From assembly GCF_004343255.1 (NCBI RefSeq), contig NZ_SMDD01000001.1:1133284-1197283 (forward strand): a DNA stretch of 64,000 nucleotides, given 5' to 3'. Below are positions 8,816 to 17,345 of this stretch, piece after piece. The translations under genes and the position numbers were made by a program. Positions within the stretch are counted from its first letter, which is position 1. Each line of letters opens with the position of its first letter. The DNA is from Laceyella sacchari. GTDB lineage: Bacteria; Bacillota; Bacilli; Thermoactinomycetales; Thermoactinomycetaceae. The notes under the pieces were generated by a model. That model was not told the origin of the DNA and did not search any database. It worked only from the letters and a program-made list of their open reading frames with translations.

Positions 8816-10306
8816 TTGAAGACGATCATGATCCAAGGCACTGCATCTGATGTGGGAAAAAGCGTGATTTGTACGGCGCTATGCCGGCATTTTTATGAAC
8901 GGGGTTATCGGGTGGCGCCTTTTAAATCGCAAAACATGTCTTTAAACTCTTATGTGACGCGTTCAGGTCATGAAATTGGCCGGGCACAAGGAGCCCAAGC
9001 GGAGGCGGCAGGGATTGAAGCGACATACGACATGAATCCCATTCTCCTCAAACCGAAAGGGGAGATGGTGTCGGAAGTGATCGTGCATGGGAAGCGATGG
9101 GCGGATATGCCAGCAATGACGTACCGTGCTCGGACGTTGGAGGAGATGTTGGAACCGGTGCGGGCATCGCTTGCGCGTTTGGCGGAACAAGTGGAGGTAT
9201 TGGTGATTGAAGGGGCGGGTAGCCCAGCTGAAATTAATTTGAAAGATCGTGATATTGCCAATATGCGAGTTGCCGAGCTGGTGGATGCTCCCGTCTTGTT
9301 GGTGGCGGATATCGAGCGGGGTGGGATGTTTGCGTCTTGTGTAGGAACCTATGAACTATTGACGGAAGAGGAGCGAAAACGGGTTAAAGGATGGATCGTC
9401 AATAAGTTTCGAGGAAGCAAAGAATTGTTGGAATCCGGCCTGGCTTGGCTGGAAGAGAGGACTGGTGTTCCAGTTCTGGGGGTTCTGCCGACCATCCGGA
9501 TGGAAGTAGATCCAGAAGATTCTCTCGCTTTGCAAAACATGCGCGGCGATCAACAAGCGGAAGGGGACAAGCTGGATGTGGCAATTGTATGCCTGCCCTA
9601 TATTTCCAACTTCACTGATTTTGTGCCGTTGTCCCGTCAGTCGGCATGCGCTGTTCGTTACGTGCAGTCTGTGGATCAGTTGGGTGCGCCGGATGTGATC
9701 ATCCTTCCAGGCACCAAAAACACCATACATGATTTGCAGTGGCTGAAAGCGAATGGCTGGATGGAAGCGATCCTACAAGCTTATGAACGCGGGTCGTTTG
9801 TCGTTGGCATTTGCGGTGGATATCAGATGTTGGGTCGTGTGCTGCGGGATGAAGGGCAGATCGAGGGTGCTGGCGGGGTGGAGTCAGGGTTAGGTTTGCT
9901 AGCGGTGGAGACCGATTTTGTGCCGGTCAAAGAAACAAGGCAACAAACAGGGTGCCTGCTAGCGGAGTGGGCTGATCAAGTGGAAGTGTCCGGTTATGAG
10001 ATACATCTGGGGCGCACCACCAGGGGAAAGGGTGTCATGCCGTTGTTGCGTTGGGTCGATGGAAGAGAAGACGGAGCGATATCTGCCGATGGACGGGTCA
10101 TGGGGACGTATTTGCACGGGTTGTTTGACAATGGACGCTTTGTGCAAAAGTGGTTGCAGTTTATTGGAGACGAGAAGGGGTTGACGCTCGCCTCAGACCC
10201 TGCCGTCGACCGCCAACAAGTGTATGCCGATTTGGCAGTGTGGTTGCGCCAGCATGTGGATGTGGAGCGAATCGAAAGAATCATGGGCATACACACAGAC
10301 AGATGA
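8816..10306 (+). CDS. cobQ: Cobyric acid synthase
   Basis: Amidates adenosylcobyrinic a,c-diamide at four positions using glutamine and ATP. The N-terminal ATPase domain shows the P-loop variant GTASDVGKS near residue 8. The C-terminal glutamine amidotransferase domain has the cysteine in VGICGGYQMLG and the histidine in GTYLHGLFDN. The TTG at 8816, 5 nt after GGGGAGG, is the better start (496 aa). The ATG 24 bases upstream precedes the binding site. No other cobalamin gene and no B12 riboswitch is visible nearby, so it is a lone pathway member in this window. Confidence 0.95.
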   Translation: MKTIMIQGTASDVGKSVICTALCRHFYERGYRVAPFKSQNMSLNSYVTRSGHEIGRAQGAQAEAAGIEATYDMNPILLKPKGEMVSEVIVHGKRWADMPAMTYRARTLEEMLEPVRASLARLAEQVEVLVIEGAGSPAEINLKDRDIANMRVAELVDAPVLLVADIERGGMFASCVGTYELLTEEERKRVKGWIVNKFRGSKELLESGLAWLEERTGVPVLGVLPTIRMEVDPEDSLALQNMRGDQQAEGDKLDVAIVCLPYISNFTDFVPLSRQSACAVRYVQSVDQLGAPDVIILPGTKNTIHDLQWLKANGWMEAILQAYERGSFVVGICGGYQMLGRVLRDEGQIEGAGGVESGLGLLAVETDFVPVKETRQQTGCLLAEWADQVEVSGYEIHLGRTTRGKGVMPLLRWVDGREDGAISADGRVMGTYLHGLFDNGRFVQKWLQFIGDEKGLTLASDPAVDRQQVYADLAVWLRQHVDVERIERIMGIHTDR

Positions 10307-10331
10307 TAAAAGTCTTGAATGAAAAATTGGT

Positions 10332-10379
10332 CAAGCCTTTGATTTGACGCATACGTACCCAAATCAAAGGCTTGTTTTT
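10332..10379 (+). terminator. Terminator of cobQ
   Basis: CAAGCCTTTGATTTG and its exact complement CAAATCAAAGGCTTG form a 15-bp stem, followed by T5. Confidence 0.92.
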
Positions 10380-10412
10380 CTTCAAGAGGGTTCTTGCTCG
10401 CGGCCAGCCGAT

Positions 10413-10910
10413 TCACTCGAGGGGAATGGCACTGGTAGCGATTTTTACTAGCTGTTCTTTGGAAAGTTTGTATTGTTTTTGCTTGGAGTGGTCTACTGTT
10501 GACAAAAGGTAATGAACATGGTTTTTTTTATCATTCCAATATAAGATGCCTTTTTCCTCATAAAATGCGTCGATTTCACTGGTTAGCTTTATTTTTTCCA
10601 GGTTGTTGAAAGTGGATGTACTCTCCGTGATGGTGAAATAAACCACATGTTCAGTGTTTTGTACATAATCTTGTTGGTAGCTATGTTTGTGTAATGATGA
10701 ATAATGAGCCTCCATGTTTGTCGGGTTAAACGGAAGGTGTGTGGGTAAGCGCAGCTTTTTTTTGAAATGATCAGGGATGGTGTGGAGAACTTGTTTAACC
10801 TTTTCATTGGTTAACGGTTCTTTCGCTGGTGGGTCATTCTGACAAGACACCAAGAAAAGCATCATCGAAGCGAGTATGGCGATCCATGCCATTCTGATCA
10901 AATAAACCAC
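10413..10910 (-). CDS. Putative lipoprotein of unknown function
   Basis: Up to 165 residues with a hydrophobic N-terminus and a lipobox-like LVSC followed by QNDPP. The start is uncertain: GTG at 10910 has no binding site, while a TTG three codons later lies about 5 nt after AAGGTGG. The mature part is charged and soluble. I do not recognise a family. Confidence 0.65.
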   Translation of the reverse strand: MVYLIRMAWIAILASMMLFLVSCQNDPPAKEPLTNEKVKQVLHTIPDHFKKKLRLPTHLPFNPTNMEAHYSSLHKHSYQQDYVQNTEHVVYFTITESTSTFNNLEKIKLTSEIDAFYEEKGILYWNDKKNHVHYLLSTVDHSKQKQYKLSKEQLVKIATSAIPLE

Positions 10911-10955
10911 CTTGTTTTATCCGATGTTTTAAAACAGAGGGGGATACTCCCCCTC

Positions 10956-11492
10956 TTAGCTCTTCGCGGTTGTCAGTGCAGGATTGAGAATATGGGCAAC
11001 GTATTGTTCGGCGCCGGCTTCGATTTGTTCGTCGGTGGCGGTGTTGGCTCCATAGAAGTGGAAGGGTTCAAGATAAGTCATGCCGGTGAAATGGTTCATG
11101 GCTTTGAGAGGGAGCGTGAGCAGGTCGACTGAATAACCCATCGCTTTGTAGTTTTCCATGGGAGCGCCGATGGATACGGCTGCCACAAACTCTTTGCCAT
11201 GGAGTTTGGTTCCTTCTTTGCCATAGGCCCAACCATAAGCCAACACGTCATCCTGCCATTGTTTTAACAGCGCCGGGGTGCTGTACCAATAAAAGGGGAA
11301 CTGAAAGACGATTCTGTCATGTTCCATCACCAGCGCTTGTTCTTTCGCCACGTCGATGTTTCCGTCGGGGTAAGTTGCATATAAGTCATGAACGGTCACT
11401 TGTTCAGGATATTCGCGTAATTTGGCCACCCAACGTTTGTTGATGCGGGATTGGTCCAGATTAGGGTGGGCCACAATCACCAGTGTTTTCAT
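10956..11492 (-). CDS. NAD(P)H:quinone oxidoreductase (flavodoxin fold)
   Basis: 178 residues, start ATG preceded by AGGAGG. The N-terminus MKTLVIVAHPNLDQSRIN, the FQFPFYWYSTPALLKQW loop and a late FHFYGANTAT segment identify the KefF/MdaB-type flavodoxin-fold reductases that reduce quinones by two electrons using FMN or FAD. A MarR regulator is encoded just upstream on the same strand, which suggests induction by electrophiles or quinones. Confidence 0.9.
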   Translation of the reverse strand: MKTLVIVAHPNLDQSRINKRWVAKLREYPEQVTVHDLYATYPDGNIDVAKEQALVMEHDRIVFQFPFYWYSTPALLKQWQDDVLAYGWAYGKEGTKLHGKEFVAAVSIGAPMENYKAMGYSVDLLTLPLKAMNHFTGMTYLEPFHFYGANTATDEQIEAGAEQYVAHILNPALTTAKS

Positions 11493-11557
11493 GTGTGTCG
11501 ACCTCCTGCATGGTGAGCTTATAAAAGTGTGTACAAAACAAATGATGGAGCAAAGGG

Positions 11558-11989
11558 TTAGTTATTTTCTTGTTCCAGTTTAGCGTTGGCGATCATCAGC
11601 CGTTTCGCCAATTGGCAACCTTCATCTACCCCGATCAAGGTTGAATAGCGTGTGTACAAGTTCTTCCAGCATTCGCGGATGGGTTCGACCAAAGCGTATC
11701 CTTTCTCGGTGGGGTACATCAAAGCGAGTTTACCCACCGCTTTCCTCTCAACCAATCCTTTGGCGATCAATTTGTCAATAAACCGGGTACCTGTCGAGGG
11801 GGCGATATGTAATTTTTCGCAACACTCCTTGAGCGAAAGACCCGGCTTTTCCGCTATGATCATCAGCAGGAAAGCGTAAGTGGGAGACAAATGGATAGAG
11901 GCAAACTCTTCTTCGGCCATTTTGGTGATGGTTCGTGAAAAGCGGCTAACGGCAATGAAAAGACAATGGCTCATTTGTTCTTCGATCAT
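11558..11989 (-). CDS. MarR family transcriptional regulator
   Basis: A 143-residue winged-helix repressor: LSLKECCEKLHIAPSTGTRF is the recognition helix region and LVERKAVGKLALMYPTEKG the wing. An open frame extends to 12046, but that extension would run through a clear promoter and operator. I therefore place the start at the ATG at 11989 (MIEEQMSH). It lies 65 bp upstream of the quinone reductase on the same strand and probably controls it and itself. Confidence 0.87.
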   Translation of the reverse strand: MIEEQMSHCLFIAVSRFSRTITKMAEEEFASIHLSPTYAFLLMIIAEKPGLSLKECCEKLHIAPSTGTRFIDKLIAKGLVERKAVGKLALMYPTEKGYALVEPIRECWKNLYTRYSTLIGVDEGCQLAKRLMIANAKLEQENN

Positions 11990-12012
11990 TGTAAATCGCA
12001 CCCATTTCTTTG

Positions 12013-12054
12013 TTTGTACATACAAATGATATCGTGCCGATGCCATCGTGTCAA
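12013..12054 (-). promoter_or_regulatory. marR promoter with overlapping palindromic operator
   Basis: On the minus strand, TTGACA (12049-12054), 17 nt and TATCAT (12026-12031) form a promoter. The perfect palindrome TTTGTACATACAAA (12013-12026) abuts the −10. A related half-site, TGTACAAAACAAA, lies at about 11531-11543 before the quinone reductase gene. Confidence 0.7.
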
Positions 12055-12355
12055 GTAAGTTGAGAAGGATTGCAAGAAGACCCCTTGGTTGTCTGATGTC
12101 GACGGGCGATGTTCGCCAATCGGTGGCAGGTGGGACCGTGAGGAATCGGTTCGGCCATCGCTGCGAATGTTACCTTGGTGGTGAAAAATTCAGACAATAC
12201 CAAAGATCGACGCGTTGGGATGCTTATGCAAGGGTTGAGTCAATAAAGTTCAGGTTGGCTACTTTCTGTTTCAGAGTGATATCCGTTTGAGGGTGCCGAC
12301 ATACACTTGGTGAGTGCCACCCTTTGAACGATGTGTTTGTATTAGATAAGAAAAG
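12055..12355. other. Gene-free stretch
   Basis: No frame with a ribosome binding site or recognisable protein was found in these 301 bp between the marR promoter and the permease terminator. A small GGCGA/TCGCC hairpin near 12109 is the only local structure noted. Confidence 0.5.
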
Positions 12356-12378
12356 GTCTCCCCAAGAATAGGGGAGAC
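12356..12378 (-). terminator. Terminator of the amino-acid permease gene
   Basis: GTCTCCCC/GGGGAGAC with a 7-nt loop, followed on the minus strand by CTTTTCTT. Confidence 0.85.
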
Positions 12379-12388
12379 GGATATGACA

Positions 12389-13747
12389 TTATGCGTCGTT
12401 TTTATTGTATTTGCGTACCAATTGGTAACTCAAGGCGAGAATGCCGAACCAAATGGGTGCCACATACAGGGCGATGCGGGTGCTTTCTTCCAAAGACAAT
12501 AGCGCCCCCACACCGATCAAAAAGATGATGCCAATCCAGTTGGTCCAAGGTGTGCCCGGCATTTTAAACGAAGTGGGCTGGTGTTTTTGTCTGAACTTGA
12601 TATGGGCGTACAAGATAATGCCCCAGACCCACAATGCACCGAAAGTTGCAACGCTGGTGATGTAAGTAAACGCTTTCTCAGGAATGAAATAATTAAGCAC
12701 CACGCCAAACAACAAGACAATGGCGGACACCGTGATTCCTCGGGATGGAACTTGGCGTCTGCTCACATAGTGAAGTGCTTGTGGTGCATGATTTTGTCCC
12801 GCCAGTGTGAATAGCATGCGACCGGTACTGAAGATGCCGCTGTTACAGGAAGACAAGGCGGCAGTCAGGATGACGAAATTGATGATGCTGGCCGCGGCGG
12901 GAATGCCGATCTTGGCAAAGGTCAGTACAAATGGACTCGTCTTGCCGTCCAGTTGGTTCCATGGATAGAGCGAGAGGATCACAATCAACGCTCCGATGTA
13001 AAAAATGAGAATGCGCCAGATGATTTTATTCACTGCCGAAGGGATTGTTTTCTCCGGATTTTGAGCTTCCCCGGCGGCAATCCCCACCATCTCAACGCCC
13101 AAGAAAGCGAACATGACCATTTGCAAAGCGAACAATACTCCCGTAATTCCTTTGGGCATGAAACCGCCATGCTCCCACAGGTTGGAGAATCCGACAGCTT
13201 CTCCGTTGTTGCCCCAGCCGGTTGTGATCATGACGAGACCGACTACGATCAATACCAAGATGGTGGCTACTTTGATCAGGGCAAACCAGAACTCCACCTC
13301 ACCAAACGCCTTGACGGCGATGAGGTTGACCAAATACACCGCAACGAGGGCGATGAGTGCGGGAATCCACTGCGGTATGTCTGGGAACCATGTGTTCACA
13401 TAGATGCCCACAGCTGTAATTTCGGCCATCCCTGTGACGACCCACATAAACCAATACGTCCAGCCGGTGATGAATCCTGCCCATGGCCCGATCATTTCAG
13501 CTGCGTATGTACTGAAGGAGCCCGAGACAGGTTTGTAGAGGATCAGCTCTCCTAATGCACGCATGATAAAAAAGATGATAATCCCGCCGATGGCGTAAGA
13601 GAGCACCAGTGCGGGCCCTGCTGCTTGGATGGCGGAAGCTGAACCCAAAAATAATCCTACGCCGATTGCGCCCCCAATCGCGATCAGCTGGATATGCCGG
13701 TCGCTTAATCCTCGTGCCAATGACTCATTCTGCGTTTGCTTGTTCAT
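12389..13747 (-). CDS. Amino-acid permease, AAT family (APC superfamily)
   Basis: 452 residues with about 12 membrane helices. The N-terminal signature RHIQLIAIGGAIGVGLFLGS is the substrate-binding TM1 motif of AAT-type permeases such as the CycA and ProY group. The ATG at 13747 follows AAGGGGGC with good spacing, so it is preferred to the in-frame codon 21 bases upstream. Likely a proton-coupled uptake system. The substrate is not predictable from sequence alone. Confidence 0.93.
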   Translation of the reverse strand: MNKQTQNESLARGLSDRHIQLIAIGGAIGVGLFLGSASAIQAAGPALVLSYAIGGIIIFFIMRALGELILYKPVSGSFSTYAAEMIGPWAGFITGWTYWFMWVVTGMAEITAVGIYVNTWFPDIPQWIPALIALVAVYLVNLIAVKAFGEVEFWFALIKVATILVLIVVGLVMITTGWGNNGEAVGFSNLWEHGGFMPKGITGVLFALQMVMFAFLGVEMVGIAAGEAQNPEKTIPSAVNKIIWRILIFYIGALIVILSLYPWNQLDGKTSPFVLTFAKIGIPAAASIINFVILTAALSSCNSGIFSTGRMLFTLAGQNHAPQALHYVSRRQVPSRGITVSAIVLLFGVVLNYFIPEKAFTYITSVATFGALWVWGIILYAHIKFRQKHQPTSFKMPGTPWTNWIGIIFLIGVGALLSLEESTRIALYVAPIWFGILALSYQLVRKYNKNDA

Positions 13748-13861
13748 AGACTGCCCCCTTGAATTCATTTTTGTTGGTGCATTGTTATTTTTACCATTGG
13801 GGAAGAAATTGCATCATGATTTTAACTTAGAATAAAAATCCATTCAAGTCGGGCTTGCAGG

Positions 13862-13898
13862 CCCCCCCCTGCGAATGGTTTACAAATGAGGGGGGGGG
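13862..13898. repeat. C8 and G9 homopolymer pair (GC hairpin)
   Basis: A run of eight C at 13862-13869 and nine G at 13890-13898 face each other across 20 nt, giving a potential 8-bp all-GC stem just after the rsuA stop codon. There is no U-tract. It may act as a terminator-like barrier. Confidence 0.6.
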
Positions 13899-13902
13899 GA
13901 TA

Positions 13903-14646
13903 CTAGTTGCCGTTGTTTTCTCCTTTGAGCAGGGCGAGTTCTTCCGGTGTCAATTCCCGGTATTCGCCTGGTTCCAATTCGGGGTCCAAAGTAAGCGGTC
14001 CCATGGCGATCCGCTTGAGAAACACCACTTTTTTTCCGACGGCTTCAAACATGCGTTTGACCTGATGGTATTTGCCTTCGTAGATGGTTAACTCGATTTC
14101 GGATCGTGGGCCGGACGAGAGAATGGTGAGTTCGCCAGGCATCGTTACGTAGCCATCATCCAAGGTCACCCCGTGTTTAAAGGCGAGTGCGTCTTCTTCC
14201 GTAACTACACCATCTACCTCAGCGTAATAAGTTTTGGGTACGTGTTTTTTGGGAGAAAGCAACTGGTGTGACAATTTTCCGTCGCTAGTGAGCAACAGCA
14301 GACCTTCGGTATCCTTATCCAACCGTCCGACGGGAAATGGTTCAAATACGCGGTGTTCTTGTTCCAACAGGTCAGTGACGACTTCTTCATTGCGGTCTTC
14401 GGTTGCTGATATGACGCCTTGCGGTTTGTTCATCATCAAATAGATGTGCTCGCGGTAATCGATGGTGATGCCGTCGACGGTGATATCGTCCGTTTCGGGC
14501 ATGACGTGCACACTCGGGTCATTCACCGCGGACCCGTTCACTTTGATCCGGCCTGCTTTGGTCAGTTTCCTAATTTCTTTGCGCGTGCCAACGCCCATGT
14601 GCACTAACACTTTATCTAAACGTTGACTTTTTCTAGTGGCCACCAT
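13903..14646 (-). CDS. rRNA pseudouridine synthase, RsuA/RluB family
   Basis: 247 residues: an N-terminal S4 RNA-binding domain (SQRLDKVLVHMGVGTRKEIRK) and the pseudouridine synthase domain with MNKPQGVISATED and the catalytic aspartate in PVGRLDKDTEGLLL. The late KYHQVKRMFEAVG and LKRIAMGPL motifs are typical of RsuA, which modifies 16S rRNA. RluB-type 23S activity cannot be ruled out. The start ATG follows AGGAGGGGG. Codon 17 and later internal Mets lack such sites. Confidence 0.93.
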   Translation of the reverse strand: MVATRKSQRLDKVLVHMGVGTRKEIRKLTKAGRIKVNGSAVNDPSVHVMPETDDITVDGITIDYREHIYLMMNKPQGVISATEDRNEEVVTDLLEQEHRVFEPFPVGRLDKDTEGLLLLTSDGKLSHQLLSPKKHVPKTYYAEVDGVVTEEDALAFKHGVTLDDGYVTMPGELTILSSGPRSEIELTIYEGKYHQVKRMFEAVGKKVVFLKRIAMGPLTLDPELEPGEYRELTPEELALLKGENNGN

Positions 14647-14843
14647 GCGCCCCCTCCTGCAATCAAGATGTGTGTAAAAATGTAAGTATAATAAAAAAAT
14701 CGCGGATCAATTGCCATCATAGCATATTGTGGAAGAAATGACAGGGGTTTTATCCATGTAATCGCAAATTAAGGATAGTCAGTCAGCCCTCACAATGAGT
14801 ATAATAGAAAAATACCAACTTTAAAAAAGTAAGGAGCATAGGA

Positions 14844-15479
14844 ATGATTATCGATATTTTTCATGATATTGTCTGTCCGTGGTGCCGGATCGGCAAGAAA
14901 TACCTTTTCACGGCATTGGCTGAGTGGAAGCGGGAGCATGATGAAGAAGTGACTATCCGCTACCGATCCTTTTTGCTGGAACCGGATATGCCCAAAGAAG
15001 GACGCTCTTTCCAAGAGCACATGGCAGAGAAAATGGGCGGCCGGGAGCGGATGATGCAAGTGTTTGCGCAAGTGACCCGGGCCGGGGCAGACATCGGTCT
15101 CCACTTTGATTTCACGAAAGTCGAGCGGATGCCCAATACATGGTTGGCACACACTTTGCTCAAGTGTACCCCGCCAGCGCTAGTGGATGGGATGTTGGAT
15201 GTCTTGCATGTGGCTGAGTTTGAGGAAGGCAAAGATGTGGGGTCATTGGAGGTCTTGCTGGAGCTGGCTGCCCGTGTGGGATTGGATTTGGATGAGGTGC
15301 GGACGGCGTTGACAGAAGATGCGAAACGGGAGGAGATTGAAGCGGATTTGGCATTGGCACGGCAAATCGGAATTCAAGGAGTTCCTTTTGTCATTATTGA
15401 CGAAAAGCTGGCTTTGTCGGGAGCCCATTCGCCAGCCAACTTTTTAAAAGCATTTGCTGAAGCGAAAAAAGTAGATTAG
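14844..15479 (+). CDS. DsbA/FrnE-family dithiol oxidoreductase
   Basis: 211 residues with no signal peptide, so cytosolic. The thioredoxin-like domain carries CPWC at residues 11-14 and the cis-proline segment IQGVPFVI near the C-terminus, with a helical insert between them. This matches FrnE-type DsbA proteins, which handle thiols during oxidative stress. Thioredoxin reductase is the next gene, but 225 bp and an inverted repeat separate them. Confidence 0.9.
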   Translation: MIIDIFHDIVCPWCRIGKKYLFTALAEWKREHDEEVTIRYRSFLLEPDMPKEGRSFQEHMAEKMGGRERMMQVFAQVTRAGADIGLHFDFTKVERMPNTWLAHTLLKCTPPALVDGMLDVLHVAEFEEGKDVGSLEVLLELAARVGLDLDEVRTALTEDAKREEIEADLALARQIGIQGVPFVIIDEKLALSGAHSPANFLKAFAEAKKVD

Positions 15480-15526
15480 AATGATTCTAAAAAGCAGTTT
15501 GGCACCTGCGGATGCAGGGAAATATA

Positions 15527-15559
15527 AGGCATGCCATGCAGGTGACGGATGGCATGCCT
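15527..15559. repeat. 11-bp perfect inverted repeat upstream of trxB
   Basis: AGGCATGCCAT and ATGGCATGCCT flank an 11-nt loop, with no T-run after them. It could be a weak terminator for the DsbA-like gene or an operator. A trxB promoter (TTGCTG, 16 nt, TAAAAT) lies downstream at 15613-15640. Confidence 0.5.
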
Positions 15560-15704
15560 ACAGGGATATGAATCTCGGGTGTCATATGGCTCAGCCTTGT
15601 ATGAAAAACATCTTGCTGGATGCCGGGGCTGGGTTAAAATAAATGTTGGTTGATGCATTTTCAAGATACATATCGCATCAACCAGGCAGTAGGAGGCGGA
15701 AAAG

Positions 15705-16649
15705 ATGAATAAAGTGATTGTTCTAGGCACGGGGCCAGCTGGTTTGACGGCGGCTATTTATTTGGCACGCGCCAACATGGAGCCGTTGGTGATTGAGGGG
15801 CCAGAACCGGGTGGGCAATTGACCACGACAACCGAAGTGGAGAATTTCCCGGGTTTTCCTGATGGCATCATGGGGCCGGAGCTGATGGATAACATGCGCA
15901 AACAAGCCGAACGTTTCGGTGCTCGGTTTAAGCGGGGATGGGTGCAGAAAGTCGATTTGTCGAAACGTCCGTTCACGTTGTACATGGGGGAAGAGCGCAT
16001 TGAGACGGAAGCCTTGATCATTTCCACAGGAGCTTCGGCCAAATTGCTTGGTATTCCGGGTGAGAAGGAAAACATCGGGCAAGGGGTAAGCACATGTGCC
16101 ACTTGTGATGGGTTCTTTTTCAGAGGCAAGAAAATTATCGTGGTCGGCGGCGGCGATTCGGCGATGGAAGAAGCTAATTTCCTTACCCGCTTTGCCACAG
16201 AAGTGACGTTGGTGCATCGTCGCAACGAGCTTCGCGCGTCTAAAATCATGCAAGATCGGGCCCGTAAAAACGAAAAGATCAAATGGAGTTTGAACCGCAC
16301 GCCAGTCGAAGTGATCCGCGGCGAGCAAGGTGTGACGGGACTGAAAGTGAAAAACAACGAAACCGGTGAAGAGGAGATCATTCACACCGACGGCATTTTT
16401 GTGGCCATCGGACACAAACCAAACACCGATTTCTTGGAAGGCCAACTGGAGATGGATGAGGCGGGTTACCTCAAAGTGGAACCGGGAACAACCAAAACCA
16501 ATGTGCCAGGCGTATTTGCCTGCGGTGACGTGCAGGATCATGTGTACCGGCAAGCGATCACTGCTGCTGGCTCGGGGTGTATGGCGGCGTTGGATTGCGA
16601 ACGCTTCCTTGAAGGTGATGCCGTGCACGATTGGAGCAAGTCCTTATAA
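15705..16649 (+). CDS. trxB: Thioredoxin reductase
   Basis: A 314-residue FAD/NADPH flavoenzyme that keeps thioredoxin reduced. GTGPAG at residues 8-13 binds FAD, CATC at 131-134 is the redox-active disulfide, GGGDSA binds NADPH, and FACGDVQD closes the FAD site. The length is typical of bacterial TrxB. GGAGGCGG precedes the ATG. It would supply electrons for the class I ribonucleotide reductase encoded 2.3 kb downstream, although it is transcribed separately. Confidence 0.97.
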   Translation: MNKVIVLGTGPAGLTAAIYLARANMEPLVIEGPEPGGQLTTTTEVENFPGFPDGIMGPELMDNMRKQAERFGARFKRGWVQKVDLSKRPFTLYMGEERIETEALIISTGASAKLLGIPGEKENIGQGVSTCATCDGFFFRGKKIIVVGGGDSAMEEANFLTRFATEVTLVHRRNELRASKIMQDRARKNEKIKWSLNRTPVEVIRGEQGVTGLKVKNNETGEEEIIHTDGIFVAIGHKPNTDFLEGQLEMDEAGYLKVEPGTTKTNVPGVFACGDVQDHVYRQAITAAGSGCMAALDCERFLEGDAVHDWSKSL

Positions 16650-16830
16650 TCTGTCGTAGACGATCATGAACAGGGGGATGTCCGACCATCACCCTGTTTT
16701 TTCTTATCTATATGATAAACAAGTTTGTTGAACAAACTAAATGCATGACCATGCCAGTCAGCGACACTGGAAGAAGGATAAAGACTTTGACATCGTCTAA
16801 AAACGGCGAAATATCTACCGTAAATAATCA

Positions 16831-16875
16831 ATCAAATGAGCAGGCCAATTTTTATGGTTGGCCTGCTCATTTGAT
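16831..16875. terminator. Strong bidirectional hairpin after the SMR gene
   Basis: An 18-bp perfect stem, ATCAAATGAGCAGGCCAA with its complement, and a 9-nt loop lie immediately downstream of the SMR stop codon. No long T-run follows. It also faces the trxB transcript. Confidence 0.75.
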
Positions 16876-16876
16876 T

Positions 16877-17206
16877 TCAAGTAGAAGGTTGGTTAAAGAG
16901 ATTCACCATCACACTGCCGACAATGATCAGTACGATGCCGGCCATCTGGACCAGTTGTAATTTCTCGTTCCACAGTAAATTGGCGACAAGAATGGTACCG
17001 GCCGTTCCCAATCCGGACCAGACGGCATAGGCGATCCCCAAGGGAATTTGTTCTAAACTGATGGTGAACAGATAAAAAGCGATTCCGTAGCCGATGATCA
17101 CGATCAAGGTCGGGAGCAATCGGGTGAAGCCGGCAGACTCTTTGAGCGCACAGGTTGCGATAACTTCGCTGATGATTGCGATCAAGAGCAATAACACGGA
17201 TTTCAT
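16877..17206 (-). CDS. Small multidrug resistance (SMR) family protein
   Basis: 109 residues with four membrane helices. The conserved glutamate of SMR pumps is at residue 13 (IISEVIATCALKES), and the YAVWSGLGTAGTI loop in TM3 is intact. The ATG at 17206 follows GGGGTGGGATA. A longer open frame upstream lacks a site. Single-gene SMR proteins export cationic drugs or guanidinium by proton exchange. No guanidine riboswitch was recognised in front of it. Confidence 0.92.
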   Translation of the reverse strand: MKSVLLLLIAIISEVIATCALKESAGFTRLLPTLIVIIGYGIAFYLFTISLEQIPLGIAYAVWSGLGTAGTILVANLLWNEKLQLVQMAGIVLIIVGSVMVNLFNQPST

Positions 17207-17345
17207 TATCCCACCCCAAATTGGAGATGCACACGAATGGAGACAAACGAGCAAAAAACTTGGATATATATTCTAATTATACAATAAATTACATTAAAAG
17301 TGAACGGAAATTTTAGAATAGAACATAAACGTTGGTGTCGTGATG

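Noticed and set aside
12048-12290. An 80-codon plus-strand frame
   Set aside because: It starts inside the marR promoter and has no ribosome binding site or recognisable domain.
12953-13555. A 200-codon plus-strand frame
   Set aside because: Antisense to the amino-acid permease and rich in His and Asp, with no family match.
15723-16628. A 301-codon minus-strand frame
   Set aside because: Antisense to trxB, whose motifs are all intact.
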